This document shows, piece by piece, positions 1-6,506 of a stretch of 7,306 nucleotides of DNA. Below the pieces are notes generated by a model that was given only the letters and a program-made list of their open reading frames with translations, was not told the origin of the DNA and did not search any database. Location of the stretch: positions 1-7,306 of the forward strand of contig JAEOUJ010000218.1 in NCBI GenBank assembly GCA_016839405.1. The letters are read 5' to 3'. The stretch's first letter is position 1; every line of letters begins with the position of its first letter. Origin of the DNA: Candidatus Gerdarchaeota archaeon. GTDB lineage: Archaea; Asgardarchaeota; Heimdallarchaeia; JABLTI01. The translations under genes were made by a program, and so were the position numbers.

Positions 1-1
1 A

Positions 2-1783
2 TTAAAACAACAAGAACTTTATCCTGTTATAATCATTCCCACTTTACATTTAAGTCAACAAGCTTTAGAATCTGAAAATTATGACCTAGTTATTTTTGCG
101 CGACAAACAATTATACGATTACTTAGATCAATTTTGACATCAAATCTATCTTTAGCAATTTTAGGTAATATTAGTTTTTCTAATATGATTTATGAATGGT
201 ATTCACCTGCTGAAGAATTGCTTAACAAACAAGATGCTTTTGATCAAGTAATAAAAATAATTGATCAATCATTACAATTAGCTGTAATAGTTCAGGAAAT
301 TGAATTAGGCAGTGCTGTAATAGATAAGGCATTGGAATTAATAGAAGCAGCTTTAAGAAAGCGAATTAAAGGGGTAGATCTTTTATTTGAAATTATAGCT
401 ATTGCATTGAAAGGATTGAATCAAAATGCAAAAGTAGTGGAAATAGGCAATAGGTGTTTATTAATAGGTAAAGAAGTCGCTGAAAGAAGAAGATTAAAAG
501 AATCTATAGATTATTTAAAAGCTGCAGGAAGGGTTTTCTCATTAGTTGAAAATGACAGATTGATTGCAGAAGTTGCTATAACATGTGCAAGCATAGGTGA
601 TACAAGGTTAAAAGAGAAAAATTTCAAAGAAGGATTGTACTATTATTCAGCTGCATTGGAAAATTACGAATTATCAAAAGATGAAAAAAGTATTCAATTA
701 ATTTCTTCAACAATTGAAAATCTATTTGAGAGTGCACCGATTCAAGATGGATATATTTCATTTCTTATACCAGGAATGGTAAATGCAAATCGTGATCAAA
801 TAAGAGAAGCAGAACTTCTTGCTGAAAAAGCTCGAAAACAAGCTGATAAAATGATATCTACAGGAAAAAGAGATTTAATTTTTGACTCTATCCCATATAT
901 TTTTGCTGCAACAGATATCTATGAACGAACTGGCAATTTAATAGAAGAAACAAAAGTTTATGATCTATACATGTTTCGATATTTATCATCAACTAATGAA
1001 AGTCGTGTTGTTAATTTATTTTTAGATCTACTTATACGGACTCTGATTAAGAAGTTACGTAGTTGGGATTTCCTAGCAATAGAAGATATTTTTACACGGG
1101 TTAAAGATAATCGTGTTACAAGAAGTAAGAAATACCAAGCTATTAAGGATACAATGGAATCATTGATGATGGGTGAATTACCAGCAGTTCAACAAAATTC
1201 ATCTCAAGTTAATGTTCTTTTTGAAAGAAGCATTAGAGATTATTTGGATATTTATAAAGAACAAATTAAAGATGACATTAACCAAGCTGGTAAATTGAGT
1301 ATTCATGAATATATGCAAGATCAACCTATTGATGATTTAGTTAATGTTCTGATACAGGATTTATATGCACGAAAAGAAATTGAAGGAAAATATTTCCCTA
1401 TAGGGCTTTTTGTCTCCAGTGATCAATTAAATAATATAATCAATTTCCTTGATAATGAGTTAGCTAATAAAGGTAAAGCTACAATAACTGAAGTAGCAAG
1501 TAACTCAGCGTTAACTATAAATGAAGTGCTTAATGTTATTCGATTAGAATACTTACCACAAAAATTCCAAGCATTATTCAATGAAGATCAAACAGTACTT
1601 TATTCATACTTGCAACTTCGAAATGAAATTAGTGAACTTGCTTTAGGTTATCAAGAAATCGGCAATGTTGATATTAATAAAGTATCCCAAGAATTAAAAT
1701 TTGCACCTGATACAATTCAACGTGAAATTGAATATCTTATACTTGAAGGTAAAATCAATCCAAGATTAGTCGGAAGGGCATAA
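2..1783 (+). CDS. Helical-repeat protein with C-terminal tandem winged-helix (PCI/UFL1-like) region, 5' partial
   Basis: The frame is open without a stop from base 2 to the TAA at 1781-1783, so the gene begins outside the window and 593 residues are visible. The TTG at 134 is probably an internal leucine. It has no Shine-Dalgarno, and the 44 codons before it encode protein-like sequence (YPVIIIPTLHLSQQ, then LVIFARQTIIRLL). Residues about 60-390 form successive amphipathic helix pairs of TPR/alpha-SNAP type, for example LKEKNFKEGLYYYSAALENY (about 203-222). From about residue 430 the character changes to short helices with hairpin-like turns. Three winged-helix-like units can be proposed, at about 431-472, 491-539 and 555-591, the last containing DINKVSQEL and IEYLILEGKINPRL. 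A helical solenoid followed by a winged helix is the plan of eukaryotic PCI proteins, and the segment around GKATITEV resembles the repeated winged helices of the UFM1 ligase UFL1. No transmembrane segment is seen. The fold reading is inference; the function is unknown. The toroid gene downstream is probably co-transcribed. Confidence 0.72.
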   Translation, partial: LKQQELYPVIIIPTLHLSQQALESENYDLVIFARQTIIRLLRSILTSNLSLAILGNISFSNMIYEWYSPAEELLNKQDAFDQVIKIIDQSLQLAVIVQEIELGSAVIDKALELIEAALRKRIKGVDLLFEIIAIALKGLNQNAKVVEIGNRCLLIGKEVAERRRLKESIDYLKAAGRVFSLVENDRLIAEVAITCASIGDTRLKEKNFKEGLYYYSAALENYELSKDEKSIQLISSTIENLFESAPIQDGYISFLIPGMVNANRDQIREAELLAEKARKQADKMISTGKRDLIFDSIPYIFAATDIYERTGNLIEETKVYDLYMFRYLSSTNESRVVNLFLDLLIRTLIKKLRSWDFLAIEDIFTRVKDNRVTRSKKYQAIKDTMESLMMGELPAVQQNSSQVNVLFERSIRDYLDIYKEQIKDDINQAGKLSIHEYMQDQPIDDLVNVLIQDLYARKEIEGKYFPIGLFVSSDQLNNIINFLDNELANKGKATITEVASNSALTINEVLNVIRLEYLPQKFQALFNEDQTVLYSYLQLRNEISELALGYQEIGNVDINKVSQELKFAPDTIQREIEYLILEGKINPRLVGRA

Positions 1784-1802
1784 GTTTATTTAATTAATTT
1801 TG

Positions 1803-2630
1803 GTGAAAATTTTGGTTGCCATTCAAAAAGCAATTGATTTTATAAATAAGAATGGTTCAGAATATGATAAAATAAAACTGAAAATCATATTGGGAGAAGA
1901 AATAGCTTCAAGTAAAGCTAAATTGATTGAATATTATTCGATATTACAGAATCGTGATGGTGGCTTTCCTTATTTATATCAAAAGAATTCGATATCAACA
2001 ATAAATGTTACAGTTTATTCTATTTTAACTATGATGGATTATGGAATTATCGAGAATAATACATTTGATTCTGCAATAGAATTTTTATATAGAAATCAAT
2101 ATGAAAATGGCTCTTGGAATGAGTCTTCAGCTTTAATTGAGTTAGAGCCCCCATTTTGGGATGATCCTAGAAAACCCTATACACCTATTTGGTTAACTGC
2201 AAACACATGTTTTCTATTAGCGAGACTAGGTTTTATCTCGTCACCAATTCTGATTAAAGGAATCAATTATTTATTAAAGAAAAGAGATCCTTCTGGCAAA
2301 ATCGAAGGATTTTTACAAGCAACTTGGTTATTTGCCGCTACCCTATCATTGATTCATGGCAATGAATCTAAAATTGTAATTGAATTGTTAGATATTATTA
2401 ATCATAATTTTGAGCAAATTGCCAACTCTTCAGATATAATTTGGTGTCTACAAAGTTTAGTTGATGGTGGAATACCAATTAAAAGTAATCTTATTGAGAA
2501 GATTATACAAAATTTATTATCACAACAAAAAAACAATGGTAAATGGTCAAGTAATGATGGTATTGAATTTGATGCAAGTACTACTGTTTCTGTCATATAC
2601 CTCCTAAAAAAATTAGGTATAATAGATTAA
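1803..2630 (+). CDS. Prenyltransferase/squalene-oxidase repeat (alpha/alpha-toroid) protein
   Basis: This is a 275-residue protein with QW-like motifs typical of the terpene-cyclase/prenyltransferase-beta toroid: QNRDGGF (49-55), QYENGSW (99-105) and QKNNGKW (242-248), with a degenerate copy RDPSGK (161-166). Between them lie paired helices such as TPIWLTANTCFLLARLG. The length is that of a small single toroid, far shorter than squalene-hopene cyclase. The cyclase DXDD acid motif is absent, and I do not find the Asp-x-Cys...His zinc set of protein prenyltransferase beta subunits, so neither activity can be assigned. A central acidic-aromatic stretch, FWDDPRKPY (118-126), could line a pocket. 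There is no ATG near the 5' end. After a TAA at 1791 the candidates are TTG 1800, GTG 1803 and TTG 1812, none with a good Shine-Dalgarno; GTG is chosen. It follows the preceding stop by 19 bases, so an operon is likely. It has no signal peptide and probably acts as a ligand- or isoprenoid-binding soluble protein (inference). Confidence 0.75.
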   Translation: MKILVAIQKAIDFINKNGSEYDKIKLKIILGEEIASSKAKLIEYYSILQNRDGGFPYLYQKNSISTINVTVYSILTMMDYGIIENNTFDSAIEFLYRNQYENGSWNESSALIELEPPFWDDPRKPYTPIWLTANTCFLLARLGFISSPILIKGINYLLKKRDPSGKIEGFLQATWLFAATLSLIHGNESKIVIELLDIINHNFEQIANSSDIIWCLQSLVDGGIPIKSNLIEKIIQNLLSQQKNNGKWSSNDGIEFDASTTVSVIYLLKKLGIID

Positions 2631-2640
2631 TGAGTTAGTT

Positions 2641-3726
2641 CTAAGTTCCTTTATGACCACCAGAAAAATCAATATTACAAATATATGCTTTTCCTCCCAC
2701 ATTTTCAATGGCTTTTGCTACCTCTTTTTCATTTCTTGGTGCTAAAACAACAATACAACCTCCAAGCCCTGCTCCTGTAAGCTTACCTCCTAGTGCCCCT
2801 GCATCAATTGATACTTCTACTAATTTATCCAATTTTGGAACCGAAACTCCTAGATTCTCTTTTAATATTATTTGTTGTTGAGTTAATAAATCGCCTAATA
2901 AATCTAAATTTTGTTTAGATTTTGATAATTCATCAATGGCATTTTGTGTTATATCTCGAATTTTTATAGCTCCAATTAATTTAACGTATTCATCAAGTGT
3001 TAATTTATCTTTCATACTTTTTAGTTTTTTAATTGTCAAATCTCTTACATTGTAAAAACTTCTTTCCTGAATTTTACTTAATCCACTAAACAATTGTGTT
3101 TTTAATTGAGTCAGAGGTTGATTTGCAGCTCTATGAATTTTAGTATCTCCAATAATTAAATTCTGGATACTGGTTTTATAAGTAGTTATTTTATATGGAG
3201 GTCCTTCACAATTAAGAGAAAAAATACCACCTAATGAAGAAGAAAATTGATCCATTATACCACAATTTATCCCCATTATTTGATTTTCAGCTATATAACA
3301 TAAATTTGCTATTTCCATTTTTGTTAAAGAAAGATTTAGTTGATCATTTAAAGCATTTAACCATGCAACAAGTAATGCTGCAGATGAAGACAATCCAGAA
3401 CCAATTGGGATTTCACTGTTTATTTTAACATCAAATCCAGGCATTGATTCTATTATCTTTTTTTTGTATAGTGTAATGATTATTGCTCTCAAGTAATCAA
3501 ATTCATTATTAGCTAAATTTAGGGATTTTTTAGTGGAAAAAGTGTCTTTTAAGGGTGATTGTTGAGATTCCACTTTTATTATTTTAGATGCATTTTTTCT
3601 AACTTGGAGTATTGTTCTTAGATTTATAGCTGCGGGTAGTACTGTTAATTTAAGATAATCTTGGTGTTCACCATATAAACAAACTCTTCCAGGTGCAGAA
3701 TAGCTAAGGAAATCTTCTTTTCCCAT
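2641..3726 (-). CDS. GHMP-family sugar kinase, galactokinase-like
   Basis: This 361-residue protein carries all three GHMP signatures. Motif 1, PGRVCLYGEHQDY (12-24), holds the Arg, Glu-His and Asp that contact sugar and phosphate in galactokinases. Motif 2, PIGSGLSSSAAL (107-118), is the ATP phosphate-binding loop. Motif 3, GGKLTGAGLGGCIV (313-326), is the C-terminal glycine-rich loop. CGIMDQ (155-160) supplies the probable catalytic base, Asp159. GIMDQ and GEHxDY favour a galactokinase-type sugar kinase over mevalonate kinase, which has GEHAVV in motif 1. However, the Gly-Gly that normally follows the DY of galactokinase is absent (DYLKLTVLP), so the sugar could be galactose, arabinose, a uronic acid or another hexose. 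The expected reaction is ATP-dependent C1 phosphorylation of a free sugar in the cytosol. ATG 3726 is preferred over TTG 3744, six codons upstream just after a TAA; neither has a clear Shine-Dalgarno. It stands alone, convergent with the toroid gene (10 bases between stops), with no Leloir-pathway neighbour. Confidence 0.88.
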   Translation of the reverse strand: MGKEDFLSYSAPGRVCLYGEHQDYLKLTVLPAAINLRTILQVRKNASKIIKVESQQSPLKDTFSTKKSLNLANNEFDYLRAIIITLYKKKIIESMPGFDVKINSEIPIGSGLSSSAALLVAWLNALNDQLNLSLTKMEIANLCYIAENQIMGINCGIMDQFSSSLGGIFSLNCEGPPYKITTYKTSIQNLIIGDTKIHRAANQPLTQLKTQLFSGLSKIQERSFYNVRDLTIKKLKSMKDKLTLDEYVKLIGAIKIRDITQNAIDELSKSKQNLDLLGDLLTQQQIILKENLGVSVPKLDKLVEVSIDAGALGGKLTGAGLGGCIVVLAPRNEKEVAKAIENVGGKAYICNIDFSGGHKGT

Positions 3727-3894
3727 ATTTTTTAAACCAACCAATTATTAATTTGATAATTTAATAAAAGTTATACTTTTTGATGATTTTTGCTATAAGG
3801 ATATAATTTATTTATCTGATAACAAATAAAAAACTAGTATTTCAATGGACGATTGTTAAACTTAGATTTAATTATCTAATGTGGAGTCGATAAA
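3727..3894. promoter_or_regulatory. Divergent intergenic region with candidate archaeal promoters
   Basis: This 168-base AT-rich spacer separates the minus-strand sugar kinase from the plus-strand longin operon, so both promoters should lie here. On the minus strand, AAAAGTATAA (3780-3771) resembles a BRE plus TATA box and would place transcription start about 20-25 bases before ATG 3726. On the plus strand, the run GATATAATTTATTTATC (3800-3816) is the best TATA-like stretch and would give a leader of about 65 bases. GTGGAG (3881-3886), 8 bases before ATG 3895, is the ribosome-binding site. In DNA this AT-rich the TATA calls are weak. Confidence 0.35.
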
Positions 3895-4317
3895 ATGATA
3901 GAAAATGCGATTATCTTCTCTAAAGAAACTGGAAATATAATTTTATCATCAACTTTTGGTGATGCGATTACTGATAAAATAGATTTTTCAATTTCTATGG
4001 AGAAAATTAAGGATATTGCAATTAAACTTGAAAAAGGCATGTTTATTTTAGATATAGATGAAGAATTACTTGCTTTGATTCTTACTTCTAAACGATTAGC
4101 AGTAGCTTTAATTTTTAATCAAAAACTCGATAAAAAAATGATTAGTGGATGGGAAAAAGTTGCTAGAGAAATTATAAATGGTTTTGAAAAAATCTATGAT
4201 CCTCATAATCCAGATTTACATAAATATAAAACTTTCAAAGAAACAATGGATGGCATTATTGAATGGCAACTAAAAGAAGAATCACCCATTGATAAAATGA
4301 AAGAAGCTCTTTGGTGA
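3895..4317 (+). CDS. Longin/roadblock-like small protein
   Basis: This is a 140-residue soluble protein. The start reads ENAIIFSKETGNIILSSTFG, two short strands joined by a Lys-Glu-Thr-Gly turn, which is the usual opening of longin and roadblock folds. A helix (about 34-45), further strands (GMFILDI at 48-54 and LAVALIF at 68-74) and a long amphipathic helix (GWEKVAREIINGFEKIYD, 85-102) follow. A charged helical tail completes the beta-beta-alpha-beta-beta-beta-alpha pattern of profilin-like longin domains. Such domains serve as scaffolds for small GTPases and membrane traffic in eukaryotes and are abundant in Asgard archaea. The assignment rests on pattern, not on a diagnostic catalytic motif, so another profilin-like fold is possible. 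ATG 3895 is supported by GTGGAG 8 bases upstream. It is the first gene of an operon with two 7-TM proteins; the next ATG is 17 bases after its stop. Confidence 0.6.
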   Translation: MIENAIIFSKETGNIILSSTFGDAITDKIDFSISMEKIKDIAIKLEKGMFILDIDEELLALILTSKRLAVALIFNQKLDKKMISGWEKVAREIINGFEKIYDPHNPDLHKYKTFKETMDGIIEWQLKEESPIDKMKEALW

Positions 4318-4334
4318 AAGGATGTAGAATTGAT

Positions 4335-5147
4335 ATGGCTGAATTACCAAATTATCCTAAATTAAGCGCAATAATTATGATGGGGATTTCAATTTTATTT
4401 GTAACAATTGTAGTAGGTTTTCTTTTTAAGAAATATTCTGAGCGTAGAAGAACACCTGCACTAACATTAGCAATTGCTTTTCTATTATGGGATCTTGGGG
4501 GTATTAGTGTTTTTGTTCTTGCTATATTACATTATGTTCTTAATCCTATAGCTGGTGAAATACAATATGCAAGATATGGTATAAATCTTGGTTATGCTTT
4601 TTCTGCTATGAGTAATATTCTTTTGGTATTCTTTATATCCCAAATATATGCTCAATCATCATTGTTTCGAAGAACCCAAAAAGTTATTCCAATAGCAAAT
4701 TCAATTTTTAACGGTATAACAATAGGTTTAGTAGCTGATACTATAATATATAGTTTTGATTCGACTATTGTTGAAGAAGCAGCAAAATACAATCCTGAAT
4801 ACCCAATAGGACAAACAATATATCATTTAGTTTTAACTTTAATTGCTTTTCTCATGCTTTTAGCTTTAAGTGCACAATCAAGAAAACAAGCACTATTTAG
4901 ATGGGAGAAAGCTGGTTTTGGATATATAATTGCCTCAGCAATCTCTGGAATTTTAATTTATTTCTTCTTTGCTGTAGATTTACTTGTACAAGAAACTAGT
5001 GTTGTTTTCTTTTCAACCGGATACACCATATTTAATCACTTTGGATGGGTTTCAGCAATTTTTATGGCAATATTTGGTTATGCTGGATATGTGATGCCAC
5101 CTGGTCTGAGAAACTGGTATCAAGCAAAAGATAAGGAGGTTACCTAA
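4335..5147 (+). CDS. Seven-transmembrane protein, first of a tandem pair
   Basis: This is a 270-residue integral membrane protein of unrecognised family. Hydrophobic segments lie at about 8-31, 41-65, 82-104, 117-141, 160-182, 193-217 and 232-255, giving seven helices. Positive residues after TM1 (KKYSERRR, 32-39), after TM3 (FRRTQK) and before TM6 (SRKQALFRWEK) sit in alternate loops. By the positive-inside rule this suggests an outside N-terminus and a cytosolic C-terminus. Motifs shared with the next gene include GINLGY...FSA.SN (82-94), NGITIGL (126-132), TIYHL (161-165), WEKAGFG (190-196) and GYVMP (251-255). No enzymatic motif is visible and there is no lysine in TM7 for retinal. ATG 4335 is preferred because GAAAGGAT (4316-4323) lies 11 bases upstream. 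An in-frame TTG at 4311 and GTG at 4314 would overlap the previous gene. It is probably a sensor or partner of its paralogue. Confidence 0.8.
   Translation: MAELPNYPKLSAIIMMGISILFVTIVVGFLFKKYSERRRTPALTLAIAFLLWDLGGISVFVLAILHYVLNPIAGEIQYARYGINLGYAFSAMSNILLVFFISQIYAQSSLFRRTQKVIPIANSIFNGITIGLVADTIIYSFDSTIVEEAAKYNPEYPIGQTIYHLVLTLIAFLMLLALSAQSRKQALFRWEKAGFGYIIASAISGILIYFFFAVDLLVQETSVVFFSTGYTIFNHFGWVSAIFMAIFGYAGYVMPPGLRNWYQAKDKEVT
5133..5140 (+). promoter_or_regulatory. Consensus Shine-Dalgarno inside the end of the upstream gene
   Basis: AAGGAGGT is fully complementary to the usual 16S rRNA 3' end. It lies 7 bases before ATG 5148 and within the last codons of the first 7-TM gene, whose TAA directly abuts that ATG. 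It fixes the start of the second 7-TM gene and implies coupled or strongly initiated translation of the pair. Confidence 0.85.
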
Positions 5148-5891
5148 ATGTCTGATTTACTTAATGCAACTATAATAGAAGGAATTGTCCTTGTATTTGT
5201 AACTTTTATTGTTATAATGTTATATATTCGTTATAATGAAAGAAAGAAAACAGCATCTTTACTATTAGCAATAGCATTTAATTTTTGGTTAATTGCTATC
5301 ATTTGTTTATTTTCTTGTAGATTAGTTTCTTATCTTCAAGAAATTGCTATAGTTACAAATTTGTATGATTTTGCTGATTTGGGCATTAATTTAGGATATA
5401 TATTTTCTGCTTTAAGCAATGTATTCATACTATTCTTTGTTGGATATATCTTCTCTCAATCTCCTTTCTTTCGATCAACTGGAATGTATTTCCCCTATAC
5501 ATTTGCTGCTCTCAATGGTGTAACTATTGGTTTAATATTAGGATCATTGATTAGAAATTATAAAGATCCTGTTTATGATTTAGGATCAACAATCTATCAT
5601 TTAATTCTAACATTTATGGCATTTAGTACTCTTATTATTTTCACAATAAGACCACTTAAACAAGCAACTTATAAATGGGAAAAAGCGGGATTTGGTTTTA
5701 TAATTGGTTCGGGAATTGCAGGAATACTAATTTATCTATCATTTGCCATAGATGTTTTGATTGGAGGTGGATATACTCCTTTCTTTTTCTTGGCTTATGC
5801 TTTTGGAATCTTGATGGTTATATTTGCATATTTAGGATATGTTATGCCAAATTTTGTTCGAAAAATGTTCAAAACTAGAGAAATACAGTAA
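5148..5891 (+). CDS. Seven-transmembrane protein, second of a tandem pair
   Basis: This 247-residue protein is clearly homologous to the preceding one and starts on the base after its stop. Hydrophobic segments lie at about 10-28, 36-60, 79-102, 113-134, 147-168, 180-204 and 210-233. Two blocks match the partner without gaps: residues 79-112 agree at 19 of 34 positions and residues 171-205 at 23 of 35. These include GINLGY, QS..FR, KQA, WEKAGFG and GILIY. The basic loops (RYNERKK, 28-34, and the tail VRKMFKTRE) keep the same topology, with the C-terminus cytosolic. The protein is shorter than its partner mainly in the TM4-TM5 loop, where the first copy has an extra acidic stretch (around STIVEEAAKYNPEYP). 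No known catalytic motif is seen. Coupling through the strong Shine-Dalgarno suggests the two are made together, possibly as a heterodimer (inference). A hairpin follows one base after the stop. Confidence 0.8.
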   Translation: MSDLLNATIIEGIVLVFVTFIVIMLYIRYNERKKTASLLLAIAFNFWLIAIICLFSCRLVSYLQEIAIVTNLYDFADLGINLGYIFSALSNVFILFFVGYIFSQSPFFRSTGMYFPYTFAALNGVTIGLILGSLIRNYKDPVYDLGSTIYHLILTFMAFSTLIIFTIRPLKQATYKWEKAGFGFIIGSGIAGILIYLSFAIDVLIGGGYTPFFFLAYAFGILMVIFAYLGYVMPNFVRKMFKTREIQ

Positions 5892-5915
5892 TTTTCTGGT
5901 AATTATACCAGAAAA
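5892..5915. terminator. Perfect 10-bp inverted repeat between convergent genes
   Basis: TTTTCTGGTA (5892-5901) and TACCAGAAAA (5906-5915) are perfect reverse complements around an ATTA loop. The hairpin occupies most of the 30-base gap between the stop of the second 7-TM gene (5891) and the stop of the convergent phosphoribosyltransferase (5922). On the plus strand it is followed by a pyrimidine-rich, T-rich run (5916-5930). Archaeal termination depends mainly on U-runs, so the stem may instead stabilise or process the 3' ends of both mRNAs. Confidence 0.55.
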
Positions 5916-5921
5916 CTTCTC

Positions 5922-6506
5922 TTATTTTTCATTGCTTTCTTTTTGTATTATTTCAATTATTTTTTCCGGTAGACCTAGTGATGCTAATTGATTTAATATT
6001 TCTTTTTTAGAGAAATTTTGATTTTGCTTCTTTTTAAAAAAGAGTTTAGAAAACTCGAGATATTCCCATGGATAAACAATCCATTTAGTTGTTTTCTCAA
6101 TATAGAAATCAGGTTCAATTACTGATTTTGGTTTGTAATGAATTGTTGCTATCTTAAGGTCCTTTGGGGATTTTTTTTGCAAATAATCTATGGAGAATCT
6201 CAAACTTATACCAGTATCTGCAACATCATCAATTAATAAAATTTTTTTGTTTTTAATATCATAACATAAATCTTGAGTTATAACAGGAGTTTTTGCTGTC
6301 TCATTTATTCCTGTGTAAAATCCAATCCCTAATACAGCAACGTAATTTATATCAATTAAATCGCTAAGAAATCTAGTAATTACTAAACCTCCTCGAGATA
6401 TTCCTATTAGAATATCAGGTTGATATTTTTCTAGTATTTTATCTCGTATTTGGATTAACTGATTCCAAATGTCTTCGAATTTTAACACTACAATTTCTTT
6501 CAACAT
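5922..6506 (-). CDS. Purine-type phosphoribosyltransferase (Hpt1/Gpt-like, COG2236 type)
   Basis: This is a 194-residue type I phosphoribosyltransferase. ILLIDDVADTGISL (89-102) is the PRPP-binding signature, with the two acidic residues that hold ribose followed by the phosphate loop. GISRGGLV (35-42) is the pyrophosphate loop. KWIVYPWEY (141-149) matches the hood segment of archaeal xanthine/guanine/hypoxanthine enzymes, where an aromatic residue stacks on the base. The expected reaction is free purine plus PRPP to the nucleoside monophosphate in cytosolic salvage; which purine cannot be read from the sequence. The catalytic domain ends near residue 153. About 40 further residues follow: a lysine/glutamine-rich linker (KKKQNQNFSKK) and a small helical unit (ILNQLASLGLPEKIIEIIQKE). 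ATG 6506 is preferred over TTG 6512, two codons upstream; a weak GAG lies 6 bases before it. It is convergent with the 7-TM operon and divergent from the KEOPS gene. Confidence 0.88.
   Translation of the reverse strand: MLKEIVVLKFEDIWNQLIQIRDKILEKYQPDILIGISRGGLVITRFLSDLIDINYVAVLGIGFYTGINETAKTPVITQDLCYDIKNKKILLIDDVADTGISLRFSIDYLQKKSPKDLKIATIHYKPKSVIEPDFYIEKTTKWIVYPWEYLEFSKLFFKKKQNQNFSKKEILNQLASLGLPEKIIEIIQKESNEK

Noticed and set aside
2402..2596. Minus-strand frame of 64 codons preceded by AGGAGGT (2605-2599)
   Set aside because: The Shine-Dalgarno-like sequence is only 2 bases from the ATG, too close to work. The frame lies wholly inside the well-supported toroid gene, and its translation looks like an antisense shadow.
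2603..2617. CCTAA-AAAAA-TTAGG inverted repeat near the end of the toroid gene
   Set aside because: The stem is only 5 bp, lies inside coding sequence before the stop, and has flanking mismatches; it is likely chance.
3234..3428. Plus-strand frame of 64 codons inside the sugar kinase
   Set aside because: It is antisense to the conserved GIMDQ and GLSSSAAL region, has no ribosome-binding site, and its composition follows from the kinase codons on the other strand.
2641..3726. Mevalonate kinase as the identity of the GHMP kinase
   Set aside because: Mevalonate kinases carry GEHAVVYG in motif 1. This protein has GEHQDY and CGIMDQ, which are galactokinase-type features.
5675..5878. Plus-strand frame of 67 codons overlapping the second 7-TM gene
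   Set aside because: It is a shifted-frame reading of a clearly conserved membrane protein segment, rich in Trp/Cys/Phe as expected of a shadow, with no start signal.
4335..5891. Microbial rhodopsin interpretation of the 7-TM proteins
   Set aside because: Neither protein has a lysine in the seventh helix for the retinal Schiff base, and the rhodopsin helix-3 pattern is absent.
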